Below are positions 48,401 to 57,369 of a stretch of 64,000 nt of DNA, in pieces. How positions within the stretch are numbered: position 1 is the stretch's first letter; each line of letters begins with the position of its first letter. The notes under the pieces were generated by a model. That model worked only from the letters and a program-made list of their open reading frames with translations. It did not search any database and was not told the origin of the DNA. Location of the stretch: NCBI RefSeq assembly GCF_008017545.1, contig NZ_VRTZ01000002.1, forward strand, positions 744,001 through 808,000, given 5' to 3'. The position numbers were made by a program, and so were the translations under genes. Origin of the DNA: Homoserinibacter sp. GY 40078 (GTDB lineage Bacteria > Actinomycetota > Actinomycetes > Actinomycetales > Microbacteriaceae).

Positions 48401-48844
48401 CTCGGGCCCCCGCGCAAGAACGACCAGGTGGTCGCCCTCCGGGTCGGGTTCGCCGTTCTGCGGCCTCCGCAGCCCGAGCGAGAGTTCGGCGCCGAAGATC
48501 GTTGCCACGCTCGACTTCTCTGCTGCCTCCGCGAAGCGGACGAAACCGGCGAAGGTGTCGTGGTCGACGAGCGCCAAGGCACTGAGGCCCAGGCGTTCGG
48601 CCTCTTCGAGAAGCTCTTCAGGCGAGGAGGCGCCGTCGAGGAAGCTGAAGCTCGAGTGGGCGTGGAGCTCGGCGTAGGGGAGCGCATCGGGATCCCGGAC
48701 GATCCCGGGAGGTGGGCGGTACGGCCCGCGCTTGTGAGAGAAGGCGGGCCCATCGCCGGAATCGGGACGCCGCTCGGGAGGCGCCTTACCCGAGAGCGCC
48801 CCTTCGAACTCGGCCCAGGTGACGGGCGGATTGCTCCAGCCCAT
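45443..48844 (-). CDS. dnaE2: Error-prone DNA polymerase III alpha subunit DnaE2
   Basis: This 1133-residue C-family polymerase is the catalytic engine of the actinobacterial mutasome (DnaE2-ImuA'-ImuB), which bypasses lesions and causes damage-induced mutagenesis. The N-terminal PHP domain starts YAELHAHSSFSFLDGAS; the catalytic acidic motif is EPDIDVDFDAD; a C-terminal OB region (IEVAGLVTHRQRPATASG) follows. ATG at 48844 is chosen over longer readings because it overlaps the imuB stop in TGATG and matches the usual MGWSNPPVTWAE start. It probably depends on the imuB promoter. Confidence 0.96.
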   Translation of the reverse strand: MGWSNPPVTWAEFEGALSGKAPPERRPDSGDGPAFSHKRGPYRPPPGIVRDPDALPYAELHAHSSFSFLDGASSPEELLEEAERLGLSALALVDHDTFAGFVRFAEAAEKSSVATIFGAELSLGLRRPQNGEPDPEGDHLVVLARGPEGYHRLAKSLTDANLRGGEKGRPVHVLEELGEAADGRWAILTGCRKGAVRRALETGGADAAGRALDELVAVFGRDAVHVELIDHGDPLDVDRNDVLAALAASRRLPVLATGNVHYSSPDRRHLAAAVAAVRARRSLDELDGWLPATGAAHLRSGREMRERFSRYPGAIEHGLELATELAFSLRRAKPALPRQEVPAGHTPMSYLRELVWAGVPARYPTLTEADRERIEAELAVIEAKDFPGYFLIVHDIVAFARSRGILCQGRGSAANSAVCYLLGITAVDAIRYRLPFERFLSSLRDEEPDIDVDFDADRREEVIQWVYERYGRRNAAQVANVIQYRPKNAVRDMAKALGYSPGQQDAWSKRVDAHAWNLEEAAVVDSDIPRPVLDLARELLAAPRHLGIHSGGMVLTDRPIGEVVPIEHARMEKRTVIQWDKDDAAWMGLVKFDLLGLGMLAALQHSFDLIREATGEEWTLATIPKEEPAVYDMLCRADSIGVFQVESRAQMGLLPRLQPRRFYDLVVQIALVRPGPIQGGAVHPFVRRKLGQEPVSYAHPKLIPPLERTLGVPVFQEQLMQMAMAVGDCSGEDADLLRRAMGSKRGLERIESLREKLYAGMARNGLTGQVADDIYAKIQAFANFGFAESHSLSFALLVYASSWIKLHYPGAFLAGLLRAQPMGFYSPASLSADARRHGVEVRRPDILLSGSEAGLESLSADTARRPTGSEACAAREQPDPGDFDPTAPDLSAEHRRDGGLAVRLGLAAVRGIGRPLAERIVVDRAAAGPFRDMEDLVRRVGLSTAQLESLATAGAFASFALSPREALWRAGSAAQDRAEYLAGTVAAVQPPLFADQTSFERLSADLWATGISPDDHPVRHLRAHLDERGVLSSHALRTAESGRRIEVAGLVTHRQRPATASGITFMNLEDETGLVNVICGAGFWARYRRVARDEPAVIVRGVLERSPEGVVNVLADRIEPLRAGVVHRSRDFR

Positions 48845-50379
48845 CAGTCGTACCGCCCTTCCGCCCACCAGCCGGCGTCGTCGAGCACGAGAAGCCAGGC
48901 GCATCCGGTCGTATCGACCGCCTGCAGACGGTGTGCCGAACGAGCAGAGGCCGGATCCCACCAGCGCTCGTCGAGAGGCCAGGGCCCGGCCCACGCCGTG
49001 AGGTCACGACGCGTGCCGGTCTGGGAGACGATGATCGACGGCGCAGCGCTGACGAGCCCGCGATCCCCGATCGTGACGGGCTGGCCTGCTGCGTCTTCGA
49101 CCCGCACGGGCCGCGGCACCTCGTAGACCGTCGACGGGGGAGGATCGGGCAGGGCGCCGGGCCAGGGCTGGGTGCGCTCCCGCACGCTCACCGGGCGATC
49201 GCCCCACGGTACGAGCTGCTGACGATCGGCCGGGCGTCGACCGCCCGAGAGCTGCGGGGTGAGCACGCCGCGGTGTCCGAGCATCGCCTGCACGCGCGAA
49301 AGCGCCGAGTGCACACGCTCCTCTGGACCGGTGCCCCAGAGCCCGGCTTCGTGCACATGGACGGGGTCGACGGCCTCGGGGCTCACCCGAACGCGCACGA
49401 CACCGGAACGCAGTTCCTCGGCCGCCTGAAGCTGCCAGCGCACCCGGTCGACCACCTCGCTCGGCCCGAAGGACCGCGGATGCAGCCAGACCCGCTCGTC
49501 GACCTCCCCGCGGTCGCCGTGCAGCTCGACGCGCACCGCCGTGCACACGAGACGTGCGGCGAGCAGCTCACGCACGAACTCACCGCAGGCGGCGCGGACC
49601 CCGAACGCAACCTCGTCGACGCGTTCGGCAGCAGGCTCGAAATCGATGACCGCGTCGATGTCCTTCGGGGGGATGCGCGGTGTCGCGGGTCGCGGGTCCC
49701 GCCCGCGGGCAAGCAGATGCAGACGTGCTCCGCCCGGACCGAAGCGGGCGGCCACGTCATCCGGGTCGAGGGCGGCGAAGGCCCCGAGAGTGCGGATGCC
49801 GAGACGGGGGAGGAGCGAACCCAGCTCGTCGTCGCCGAGCACCCCGACGGGCAGGGGGGCGAGAAACGCGGCGGTGGAGCCTCCCGTGACGATGCGCACG
49901 CGATCCGGATCGGGGGCGCGCGCAGCGAGCTCGGCGGCGAAGAGACCCGCGGCGATCCCCACCCGGGCATCGGCCGCGCCATGCTGTTCGGCGAGTGCGA
50001 CGACGGTACGAGCCGCCGCCTTCTCACTGCCGTAATAGCGTGCCGGGCCGCGAACCCGGATCGCAGCGGTACCGGGCCGTAGGAGGTGCCATCCGGGCAG
50101 CGCGTCGTCGAGAGCCGCGAGGACGGGCTCGAACGCCCGCACCCAGGACCCCGGATCTTCTCGCAGCACGTGCAGACCCGGACACCGCCCCTGGGCCTCT
50201 CGCTGCCGCATACCTGAACGCACCCCCTCGGCACGAGCCGCGGGGGAGCAAGCGACCACACGTCCACGTGCGATGAGCACCACAGATGCCTCATCACGGA
50301 TGCCCAGCAGCCGCGACTGCGCACGAACCCCCCAGTCGGGGGCGTGCAGCACGAGGAGTCGTGGGGCGGAGCCGGTCAT
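48844..50379 (-). CDS. imuB: ImuB, catalytically inactive Y-family polymerase of the mutasome
   Basis: This 511-residue protein is a Y-family polymerase homologue that acts as the adaptor of the DnaE2 mutasome by contacting the beta clamp, DnaE2 and ImuA'. The N terminus LLVLHAPDWGVRAQS lacks the DMD metal ligands that DinB in this window has, and the second acidic motif is replaced by RGPARYYGSEKAAA. The C terminus AGWWAEGRYD is typical of ImuB. A perfect LexA-type palindrome lies nine bases before the start. dnaE2 follows by overlap. Confidence 0.94.
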   Translation of the reverse strand: MTGSAPRLLVLHAPDWGVRAQSRLLGIRDEASVVLIARGRVVACSPAARAEGVRSGMRQREAQGRCPGLHVLREDPGSWVRAFEPVLAALDDALPGWHLLRPGTAAIRVRGPARYYGSEKAAARTVVALAEQHGAADARVGIAAGLFAAELAARAPDPDRVRIVTGGSTAAFLAPLPVGVLGDDELGSLLPRLGIRTLGAFAALDPDDVAARFGPGGARLHLLARGRDPRPATPRIPPKDIDAVIDFEPAAERVDEVAFGVRAACGEFVRELLAARLVCTAVRVELHGDRGEVDERVWLHPRSFGPSEVVDRVRWQLQAAEELRSGVVRVRVSPEAVDPVHVHEAGLWGTGPEERVHSALSRVQAMLGHRGVLTPQLSGGRRPADRQQLVPWGDRPVSVRERTQPWPGALPDPPPSTVYEVPRPVRVEDAAGQPVTIGDRGLVSAAPSIIVSQTGTRRDLTAWAGPWPLDERWWDPASARSAHRLQAVDTTGCAWLLVLDDAGWWAEGRYD

Positions 50380-50387
50380 GCTCCATC

Positions 50388-50405
50388 TTCGAACATATGT
50401 TCGAA
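50388..50405 (-). promoter_or_regulatory. LexA (SOS) box of imuB-dnaE2
   Basis: TTCGAACATATGTTCGAA is a perfect 18-bp palindrome containing TCGAAC-N4-GTTCGA, the actinobacterial LexA consensus. It ends nine bases before the imuB ATG. A TATGTT inside it could be the -10, so LexA would block RNA polymerase directly. Confidence 0.88.
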
Positions 50406-50420
50406 AGAATCAAGCCATGA

Positions 50421-50720
50421 TCAGCCGGTGATCTCGACCTCGACCTCGACCGTGTCACCCGGCGCGACCCCTTCGACCCGACGGACCCGGGCATTCAGCA
50501 CGAGGCTGTAGACCCCCGAGGCAGAGGGGAACACCGAGGTGGACCACGAGGTCGATCCGAGCCGCGCACGGACCTTGACCGCACCGAATCCCGCCCGCGG
50601 GCGCGCATCCGCCCATTCGTGGATCTCAGCCGAGGGTTCCGCCGGGATGTCGACGAAGTACCAGTCGTCGCGAACACGAGCCTCCCAGCGCTGCACGTTC
50701 GCGAGGAAGCGGTACCGCAT
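50421..50720 (-). CDS. DUF1905 domain protein inside the mutasome cluster
   Basis: This 99-residue protein consists of one DUF1905 domain: FLANVQRWEARVRDDWYFVDIP near the N terminus would be cut here for length, and the conserved GFGAVKVRARLGSTSW and TSVFPSASGVYSL follow. Elsewhere DUF1905 is often joined to a bacteriocin-protection (OmdA) domain; here it stands alone. It starts nine bases after the imuA' stop, so it is probably in the SOS-controlled imuA' transcript, and is followed by the imuB SOS box. Its function is unknown. Confidence 0.88.
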   Translation of the reverse strand: MRYRFLANVQRWEARVRDDWYFVDIPAEPSAEIHEWADARPRAGFGAVKVRARLGSTSWSTSVFPSASGVYSLVLNARVRRVEGVAPGDTVEVEVEITG

Positions 50721-50729
50721 GACGTCAGC

Positions 50730-51443
50730 CTAGGCGCCCCGTTGCACAGCCTGAAGGGCAGGGGAGGCTCCGTCATGGCGCGAGCGGACCGGAGCGACTC
50801 GCCCCTCGCGATCGGGCAACCAGAGCCGCCGCGCACGGATGCGTCCCTGCCATGCAGGCGAGGCGGAGGCCACCGTCACCTGACGCGCCGCGAGGTGACC
50901 GAATCCGGACCCGATGCCCGCCCAGTCGCTCTCCGTGACTGCCAACCGGGCTTGCGCACGTGGCCATGACGTCGTCGAGATCAGCACCCCCTCTCGGCGG
51001 CGAAGCCGGGCCGCGAGCCGCGTCGACGCCGCATCTCCGACCCGAGCACCCTGGGGAGGGCGCACCAGGATCACTGCTACCGCGTCCACGAGAGCCGACA
51101 CGACGGCGAGCCAGTGCTCGCCCGGATGCGGGACGAGCACGAGCCGGTCGAGCGCGATGCCGGCGGCCGCCGCCGCCTCGACGCCCAGATCGGGCAGACC
51201 GACGATCGCGCACCACGACCCGGCCCCACTGGGACCCCGAAGCATCTCGAGGGCGAGAGCGGTCGAGCCGTCTACGACGTAGCCGCCTCCGGCCTGAAGC
51301 GCCCCGCCGGGAAGCAGTTCGGAGAGAGCCTCGGACGTGGGCAGGGTGCGCTCGTCGAGGCGCGTCGCCTGCATTCCCTGGATGCGCTCCTGCAGCCCAC
51401 GGATGCGCTCTTCGCGCGAGAGCTCGGAAACCGCATCGAACAT
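50730..51443 (-). CDS. imuA': ImuA'-like RecA-related mutasome protein
   Basis: This 237-residue protein is the ImuA' component, a distant RecA/SulA-like protein that works with ImuB and DnaE2. It lacks a usable Walker A motif (the region reads GGGYVVDGSTALALEML). The C-terminal half is arginine-rich with IGSGFGHLAARQVTVASASP, similar to other actinobacterial ImuA' proteins. ATG at 51443 lies inside a LexA box and seven bases after TAGAAT. It follows the CSD/DUF1294 gene by 30 bases. Confidence 0.85.
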   Translation of the reverse strand: MFDAVSELSREERIRGLQERIQGMQATRLDERTLPTSEALSELLPGGALQAGGGYVVDGSTALALEMLRGPSGAGSWCAIVGLPDLGVEAAAAAGIALDRLVLVPHPGEHWLAVVSALVDAVAVILVRPPQGARVGDAASTRLAARLRRREGVLISTTSWPRAQARLAVTESDWAGIGSGFGHLAARQVTVASASPAWQGRIRARRLWLPDREGRVAPVRSRHDGASPALQAVQRGA

Positions 51444-51456
51444 ACATTCGATTCTA
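51436..51456 (-). promoter_or_regulatory. LexA box and -10 overlapping the imuA' start codon
   Basis: TCGAACATACATTCGA (51436-51451, plus-strand reading) differs by one base from TCGAAC-N4-GTTCGA. On the coding strand TAGAAT (51451-51456) is followed by 7 bases and the ATG, which lies within the LexA box. Operator, -10 and initiator codon are thus packed in 21 bases. Confidence 0.8.
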
Positions 51457-51473
51457 CGACCGGCGACCGACTT

Positions 51474-52130
51474 TCACACCCCGAGATCAAGGGAGGCGAA
51501 CCAGGCGAAGACCACGAAGGCGAGCACGTTCACGACCACGGTGACCCAGAAGACCGCCTGGAAGCTCGCCTTGACGGTCTTGTGGCGGAAGAGCTGCTGC
51601 GCGAGGATCGCGCCCGGCCAGCCTCCCGCGAGCCCCAGGGCGAGGAGCGAGCCCTCCGCGATCCGCCACCCCTCGGCGACCGCTGCACGCTTGTCGAGCG
51701 CGTAGGCGAGGAAGGTCACCGCCGACATCCCGCCGTAGAGCACACCCACCCACAACGGCAACGGATGAACGAACATCGTCACGAGCAGCGCGATCACGAG
51801 GAATCCCAGCACCACCACGTATCCGAGGCGGCCCGCACGTCGCGACGGGACGACCATGCGCACCGCGCGTCTCCCCTCGGCGCCGTGCGAGACCGGGGGA
51901 GCGGAGCCTCCGAGCCGCTCTGCGTGCGACGCACGGGGCCGACGCTCCGCCGAGAGCGCGAGCTCGTAGGCGATCACATCGCCCGGCTGCGGACGCGGCG
52001 CACCCACGGGGAACGCCGAGATGTGCACGAACACGTCCGTCCCGCCGACCTCGGGAGCGACGAAGCCGTAGCCACGCTCGTCGTTCCAACTCGTCAGCAC
52101 GCCCCTCATGCGCGCCGGTCCGGGCTTCAT
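51474..52130 (-). CDS. Cold-shock domain protein fused to DUF1294 membrane domain
   Basis: This 218-residue protein has an N-terminal cold-shock-like domain (RGVLTSWNDERGYGFVAPE, then DVFVHISAF) that should bind single-stranded nucleic acid, and a C-terminal membrane part with several helices matching DUF1294 (YALDKRAAVAEGWRIAEGSLL). The combination is a known bacterial architecture without an assigned role. ATG at 52130 is preferred over GTG at 52136 because TAGCCT lies six bases before it. It lies directly upstream of imuA'. Confidence 0.85.
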   Translation of the reverse strand: MKPGPARMRGVLTSWNDERGYGFVAPEVGGTDVFVHISAFPVGAPRPQPGDVIAYELALSAERRPRASHAERLGGSAPPVSHGAEGRRAVRMVVPSRRAGRLGYVVVLGFLVIALLVTMFVHPLPLWVGVLYGGMSAVTFLAYALDKRAAVAEGWRIAEGSLLALGLAGGWPGAILAQQLFRHKTVKASFQAVFWVTVVVNVLAFVVFAWFASLDLGV

Positions 52131-52136
52131 TTCCAC

Positions 52137-52142
52137 AGGCTA
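52137..52142 (-). promoter_or_regulatory. Probable leaderless promoter of the CSD/DUF1294 gene
   Basis: TAGCCT on the minus strand is followed by 6 bases and ATG at 52130. Confidence 0.4.
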
Positions 52143-52216
52143 CGTCGCCGCGCGCGCCGCGGGGAACGGCACGCCAGACGGAGCACGGCGATCGGCGCCG
52201 GGGCCACACACGACGA

Positions 52217-52245
52217 AGGCCCCGGATCACCTGGACCCGGGGCCT
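52217..52245 (-). terminator. Hairpin after tRNA-Leu
   Basis: A 9-bp perfect stem (52217-52225 with 52237-52245) around an 11-base loop lies 10 bases after the 3' end of the tRNA on the minus strand. Confidence 0.7.
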
Positions 52246-52254
52246 GTCGACTCG

Positions 52255-52340
52255 TGCGCGAGGGGGGACTTGAACCCCCACGCCCTAATACGGGCACTAG
52301 CACCTCAAGCTAGCGCGTCTGCCAATTCCGCCACCCGCGC
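52255..52340 (-). tRNA. tRNA-Leu (anticodon GAG)
   Basis: The minus strand folds as an 86-nt class II tRNA. The acceptor GCGCGGG pairs with CTCGCGC (one G-U) and the discriminator is A. The anticodon stem-loop is CTAGC-TTGAGGT-GCTAG, giving anticodon GAG for CUC/CUU leucine codons. A long variable arm (TGCCCGTATTAGGGCG) and a T-arm (GGGGG-TTCAAGT-CCCCC) follow. CCA is not encoded. Confidence 0.97.
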
Positions 52341-52366
52341 GAGTCGTTCCTCCGCGAGGAGGACCG

Positions 52367-52372
52367 AGGATA
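52367..52372 (-). promoter_or_regulatory. Possible -10 of tRNA-Leu
   Basis: TATCCT on the minus strand lies 26 bases before the tRNA 5' end. Confidence 0.4.
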
Positions 52373-52429
52373 GACATTAGCACGCTCGCGCGCACCGCAG
52401 AGCACGCCCCCGCCCGATCCGGGAGCGGA

Positions 52430-52435
52430 TAGCGT
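52430..52435 (+). promoter_or_regulatory. Probable leaderless promoter of the M20 peptidase gene
   Basis: TAGCGT, then 6 bases, then ATG at 52442. Confidence 0.45.
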
Positions 52436-52441
52436 GGAGCC

Positions 52442-53737
52442 ATGGACGGCCCGCTCGAGGACACCGCCCGCATCGCCCGGGACCTCATCCGCTTCGACAC
52501 CACCAACTGGGGTGGCGGTAGGGCGAACCCTGAGGCGCCCGCCGCCGAATACGTCGAGGCGGAGCTGCGGTCGCTCGGTCTCGCGCCGCGCATGATCGAC
52601 GCCGCGCCTGGCCGCACGAGCGTCGTGGCACGCGTCGAGGGTGCGGATCCCTCCCGCCCCGCACTCGTGGTCCACGGTCATCTCGACGTCGTGCCCGCCG
52701 ACCCCTCGAATTGGAGCGTCGATCCCTTCGCGGGCGAGATCCGCGACGGCATGCTGTGGGGTCGAGGCGCCGTCGACATGAAGGACATGGACGCCATGAT
52801 CCTGACCGCCCTCGGCGACATCCTGCGGTCGGGTCGCCGTCCGGCGCGCGATCTCGTCGTGACATTCTTCGCCGACGAGGAGAACGGCGGCGTCTTCGGA
52901 TCCCACCACCTCGTCCGCGAGCACCCGGAACTGTTCGCCGGTGCGACGGAAGCGATCAGCGAGGTGGGCGGATACTCGGTCGACCTCGCCGGACAGCGCG
53001 CGTACCTGCTGCAGACGGGCGAGAAAGCGCTGCTCTGGGTACGCCTCGTGGCGCGCGGCGTCGCGGCTCATGGCTCGCGTGTGATCCGCGACAACGCGAT
53101 CACGAAGCTCGCGGAGGCCGTCGCGAGGATCGGGCGGCACGAATGGCCGATCCAGCTCGGGCCCACGACGACCGCGATGCTCGACGGCGTGCGGCGTGCA
53201 CTCGGAGCGGGCGACGACCTGGACCCGGTGGAGCTCATCGAACGCACCGGGGTCGCCGCGGGGTTCCTTCGCTCCACCGTGCGCACGACCTCGAACCCGA
53301 CGCTCCTGCAGGCGGGCTACAAGCACAATGTGATCCCGGATCGCGCCGAGGCGCTCGTCGACATCCGACCGTTCGCCGGCGAGGAGGAGGCGACGCTCGA
53401 GCTCGTGCGCGAGCTCGCGGGGCCGGAGGTCGAGGTCGAGATCGTGCATCACGATGTGGGCCTCGAGACGCCGTTCGCGGGAGATCTCGTGACGCACATG
53501 GTCGACGCGCTCGCCCGCCACGATCCGGACGCCGTGGTGCTGCCGTATCTGCTCTCGGGCGGCACCGACAACAAGGCGCTCAACCTGCTTGGCATCACGG
53601 GCTACGGATTCGCGCCCCTACGGCTGGGGCCCGATCTGGACTTCCCGGCGATGTTCCACGGGGTCGACGAGCGGGTCCCGCTGGATGCGCTCGCCTTCGG
53701 CCGCGCCGTGCTGACCGACCTGCTGCTCGACGCCTGA
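52442..53737 (+). CDS. M20/M25/M40 family metallopeptidase
   Basis: This 431-residue zinc peptidase/deacylase has the M20 metal sites: VVHGHLDVVPAD (His and Asp), WGRGAVDMKDMDAM (bridging Asp), and FFADEENGG (catalytic Glu and metal Glu). A dimerisation domain lies around residues 190-310. Relatives cleave dipeptides or acyl-amino acids; the exact substrate is not evident. Probably cytoplasmic, as there is no signal peptide. Confidence 0.92.
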   Translation: MDGPLEDTARIARDLIRFDTTNWGGGRANPEAPAAEYVEAELRSLGLAPRMIDAAPGRTSVVARVEGADPSRPALVVHGHLDVVPADPSNWSVDPFAGEIRDGMLWGRGAVDMKDMDAMILTALGDILRSGRRPARDLVVTFFADEENGGVFGSHHLVREHPELFAGATEAISEVGGYSVDLAGQRAYLLQTGEKALLWVRLVARGVAAHGSRVIRDNAITKLAEAVARIGRHEWPIQLGPTTTAMLDGVRRALGAGDDLDPVELIERTGVAAGFLRSTVRTTSNPTLLQAGYKHNVIPDRAEALVDIRPFAGEEEATLELVRELAGPEVEVEIVHHDVGLETPFAGDLVTHMVDALARHDPDAVVLPYLLSGGTDNKALNLLGITGYGFAPLRLGPDLDFPAMFHGVDERVPLDALAFGRAVLTDLLLDA

Positions 53738-53792
53738 TCGTCCCCAGGACGACGACGCGCCCGCGGTGGTCGGGATCGCCGCGGGAGCCTGA

Positions 53793-53798
53793 CAGAAT
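53793..53798 (+). promoter_or_regulatory. Probable leaderless promoter of uppP
   Basis: CAGAAT, then 8 bases, then the GTG start. Confidence 0.4.
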
Positions 53799-53806
53799 CG
53801 ATCCCC

Positions 53807-54673
53807 GTGGACTTCCTCGAAGCGGTCATCCTGGGCATCCTGCAGGGATTGACCGAGTTCCTGCCGATCTCGTCGAGCGCGCACCTGCGCATCTTCGGTG
53901 ATCTCGCCGAATGGGGCGATCCGGGGGCGACGTTCACCGCGATCACCCAGCTCGGCACCGAAACGGCGGTGCTCATCTACTTCTGGCGTGACATCACGCG
54001 CATCATCGGCAAGTGGTTCCGCTCGTTCGGGTCGCGCGGGGGCGAGCACTCGGCAGGCATCCGCAAGGGCGACCCCGATGTGCGGATGGGCTGGCTCATC
54101 ATCATCGGCACGGTGCCGATCGTGCTGGCGGGCTTCTTCCTGCAGGACGCCATCCGCACCGCCTTCCGCTCCCTCTGGATCGTCGCGATCGTGCTCATCG
54201 TCTTCGGCCTCCTGCTCGGCGTCGCCGACTTGCTGGGGCGCCGCACGAAGGAGCTCGACCAGCTGAGCTACCGCGACGGCATCCTCGTCGGCTTCGCCCA
54301 GATGCTCGCCCTGATCCCCGGAGTCAGCCGGTCGGGTGCGTCGGTGAGCGCGGGACTCGCACTCGGGTACACACGTCCCGCCGCCGCACGGTTCGCCTTC
54401 CTGCTCGCCGTCCCCGCCGTCTTCGGATCGGGGCTCTACGAGCTCTACACGGCGCTCACCTGCGAACCGGGCGTCGACGCCGGATGCACGACCGGATACG
54501 GCATGGCCGAGACGCTCGTCGCCACCGTCGTCGCCTTCGTCGTCGGTCTCGCGGTCATCGCGTTCCTCATGCGGTACATCGAGCGGCGGTCGTTCCTGCC
54601 GTTCGTGATCTACCGCATCCTGCTCGGCGGAACGCTCATCGTGCTGCTCTCGACCGGGGTGCTCCAGCCGTAG
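53807..54673 (+). CDS. uppP: Undecaprenyl-diphosphate phosphatase
   Basis: This 288-residue membrane enzyme (BacA/UppP) dephosphorylates undecaprenyl diphosphate so the lipid carrier can be reused in cell-wall synthesis; in excess it gives bacitracin resistance. The catalytic motifs [15 protein letters not shown] (N-terminal) and PGVSRSGAS (central) are present, with about seven or eight helices. The start is GTG at 53807. It is convergent with the PAC2 gene, two bases apart. Confidence 0.95.
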   Translation: MDFLEAVILGILQGLTEFLPISSSAHLRIFGDLAEWGDPGATFTAITQLGTETAVLIYFWRDITRIIGKWFRSFGSRGGEHSAGIRKGDPDVRMGWLIIIGTVPIVLAGFFLQDAIRTAFRSLWIVAIVLIVFGLLLGVADLLGRRTKELDQLSYRDGILVGFAQMLALIPGVSRSGASVSAGLALGYTRPAAARFAFLLAVPAVFGSGLYELYTALTCEPGVDAGCTTGYGMAETLVATVVAFVVGLAVIAFLMRYIERRSFLPFVIYRILLGGTLIVLLSTGVLQP

Positions 54674-54675
54674 AA

Positions 54676-55530
54676 CTACGGCGCCGGAGGCGGGTCGCCG
54701 TCGCGCTTGCGCAGGTACTTCTCGAACTCCTCGGCGATCGCGTCGCCGGACGCCTCGGGGGAGTCGACCGTGTCGCGCGCCTGCTCGAGCTGCTCGATGT
54801 AGGCCGACATGTCGTCATCGTCGCTCGCGAGCGCGTCGATGCCGCGCTCCCACGCCTCCGCCTCGTCGACGAGCGACCCGCGATCGATCTGCACGTCGAC
54901 GAAATCCTCGAGCCGCTCGATGAGGGCGAGGGTCGCCTTGGGGGAGGGCGCGTTGTGCACGTAGTGCGGCACCGATGCCCAGATCGACAGCGTCGGGATG
55001 CCCGCCCGCTCGGCCGCGTCGGCGAGCACGGAGATGATCCCGACCGGGCCCTCGTAGCTCGAGCGCTCGAGCGAGAAGTGCTCGCGGACGGTCGGGTTCT
55101 CACTCGAGGCGAAGACTGCGATCGGCCGAGTATGGGGCACGTCGGCGAGCATTGCGCCAAGGAAAACGATGCGGTCGATCCCCGCCACCGAGATCGCGTC
55201 GAGCACCTCCTCGGAGAAGGTCTTCCACCCGCGCGACGGCTCGGTTCCGAGCAGCACGTGAATGCCTGAACCCTGATCCTCGGGCCCCGACAGCACGACA
55301 CTCGGCCACGCGAGCACGCGATCCCCGCGTTCGTCGAACGCGAGCACGGGCCGATTGAACTGGTAGTCGAAGTAGTCCTCGGGCTCGACCTCGGCGAGAG
55401 GCACGAGTCCCAGCTGGTCGCGGATGGCGCGGGCGGTGCTCGATGCGGATTCCCCGGCGTCGTTCCAGCCCTCGAAGGCGACGACGAGCGTCGAGCCGTC
55501 CCCCGCCCAGTCCTCGCGTCCGTCCGTCAC
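54676..55530 (-). CDS. PAC2 family protein
   Basis: This 284-residue protein belongs to the PAC2 family, named after proteasome-assembly chaperones; bacterial members are of unknown function but common in actinobacteria. Typical stretches are VVAFEGWNDAGESAS, VEPEDYFDYQFNRP and GIPTLSIWASVPHYVHNAPS. GTG at 55530 (VTDGREDW) with GGAGAGGCGGA upstream is chosen rather than a longer reading that runs into the opposite gene. A TATCCT -10 lies about 36 bases upstream. Confidence 0.9.
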   Translation of the reverse strand: MTDGREDWAGDGSTLVVAFEGWNDAGESASSTARAIRDQLGLVPLAEVEPEDYFDYQFNRPVLAFDERGDRVLAWPSVVLSGPEDQGSGIHVLLGTEPSRGWKTFSEEVLDAISVAGIDRIVFLGAMLADVPHTRPIAVFASSENPTVREHFSLERSSYEGPVGIISVLADAAERAGIPTLSIWASVPHYVHNAPSPKATLALIERLEDFVDVQIDRGSLVDEAEAWERGIDALASDDDDMSAYIEQLEQARDTVDSPEASGDAIAEEFEKYLRKRDGDPPPAP

Positions 55531-55565
55531 CGTTCCGCCTCTCCGCCCACGCGGGCGTTCGTCCC

Positions 55566-55571
55566 AGGATA
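55566..55571 (-). promoter_or_regulatory. Candidate -10 of the PAC2 gene
   Basis: TATCCT on the minus strand, 35 bases before the GTG start, which leaves room for the visible ribosome-binding site. It is back-to-back with the HAD promoter. Confidence 0.4.
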
Positions 55572-55583
55572 GGACTGTCGCCG

Positions 55584-55589
55584 TAGACT
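55584..55589 (+). promoter_or_regulatory. Probable leaderless promoter of the HAD gene
   Basis: TAGACT, then 8 bases, then the GTG start at 55598. Confidence 0.5.
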
Positions 55590-55597
55590 TGCCGGTC

Positions 55598-57291
<1,694 letters not shown>

Positions 57292-57369
57292 ACTCGACTC
57301 GCTCCGCGCATCAGCGGGACGTCTCGTCTCACGTCGACGCGCGACGCCCCCGACACGAAAGAAGGCCCC

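Noticed and set aside
46697-49126. An 809-codon open frame on the plus strand opposite dnaE2 and imuB
   Set aside because: It lies opposite genes with intact motifs and shows no recognisable domain; it is a high-GC shadow.
48844-50379. ImuB as a decayed DinB pseudogene, because the catalytic acidic residues are missing
   Set aside because: Loss of these residues is the defining feature of ImuB. The frame is intact and the genes around it are the known mutasome partners.
57292-57369. A small gene such as pup between trmI and the FKBP-like gene
   Set aside because: The 78 bases contain no open frame with a start codon and a Pup-like C terminus; they look like a promoter and leader.
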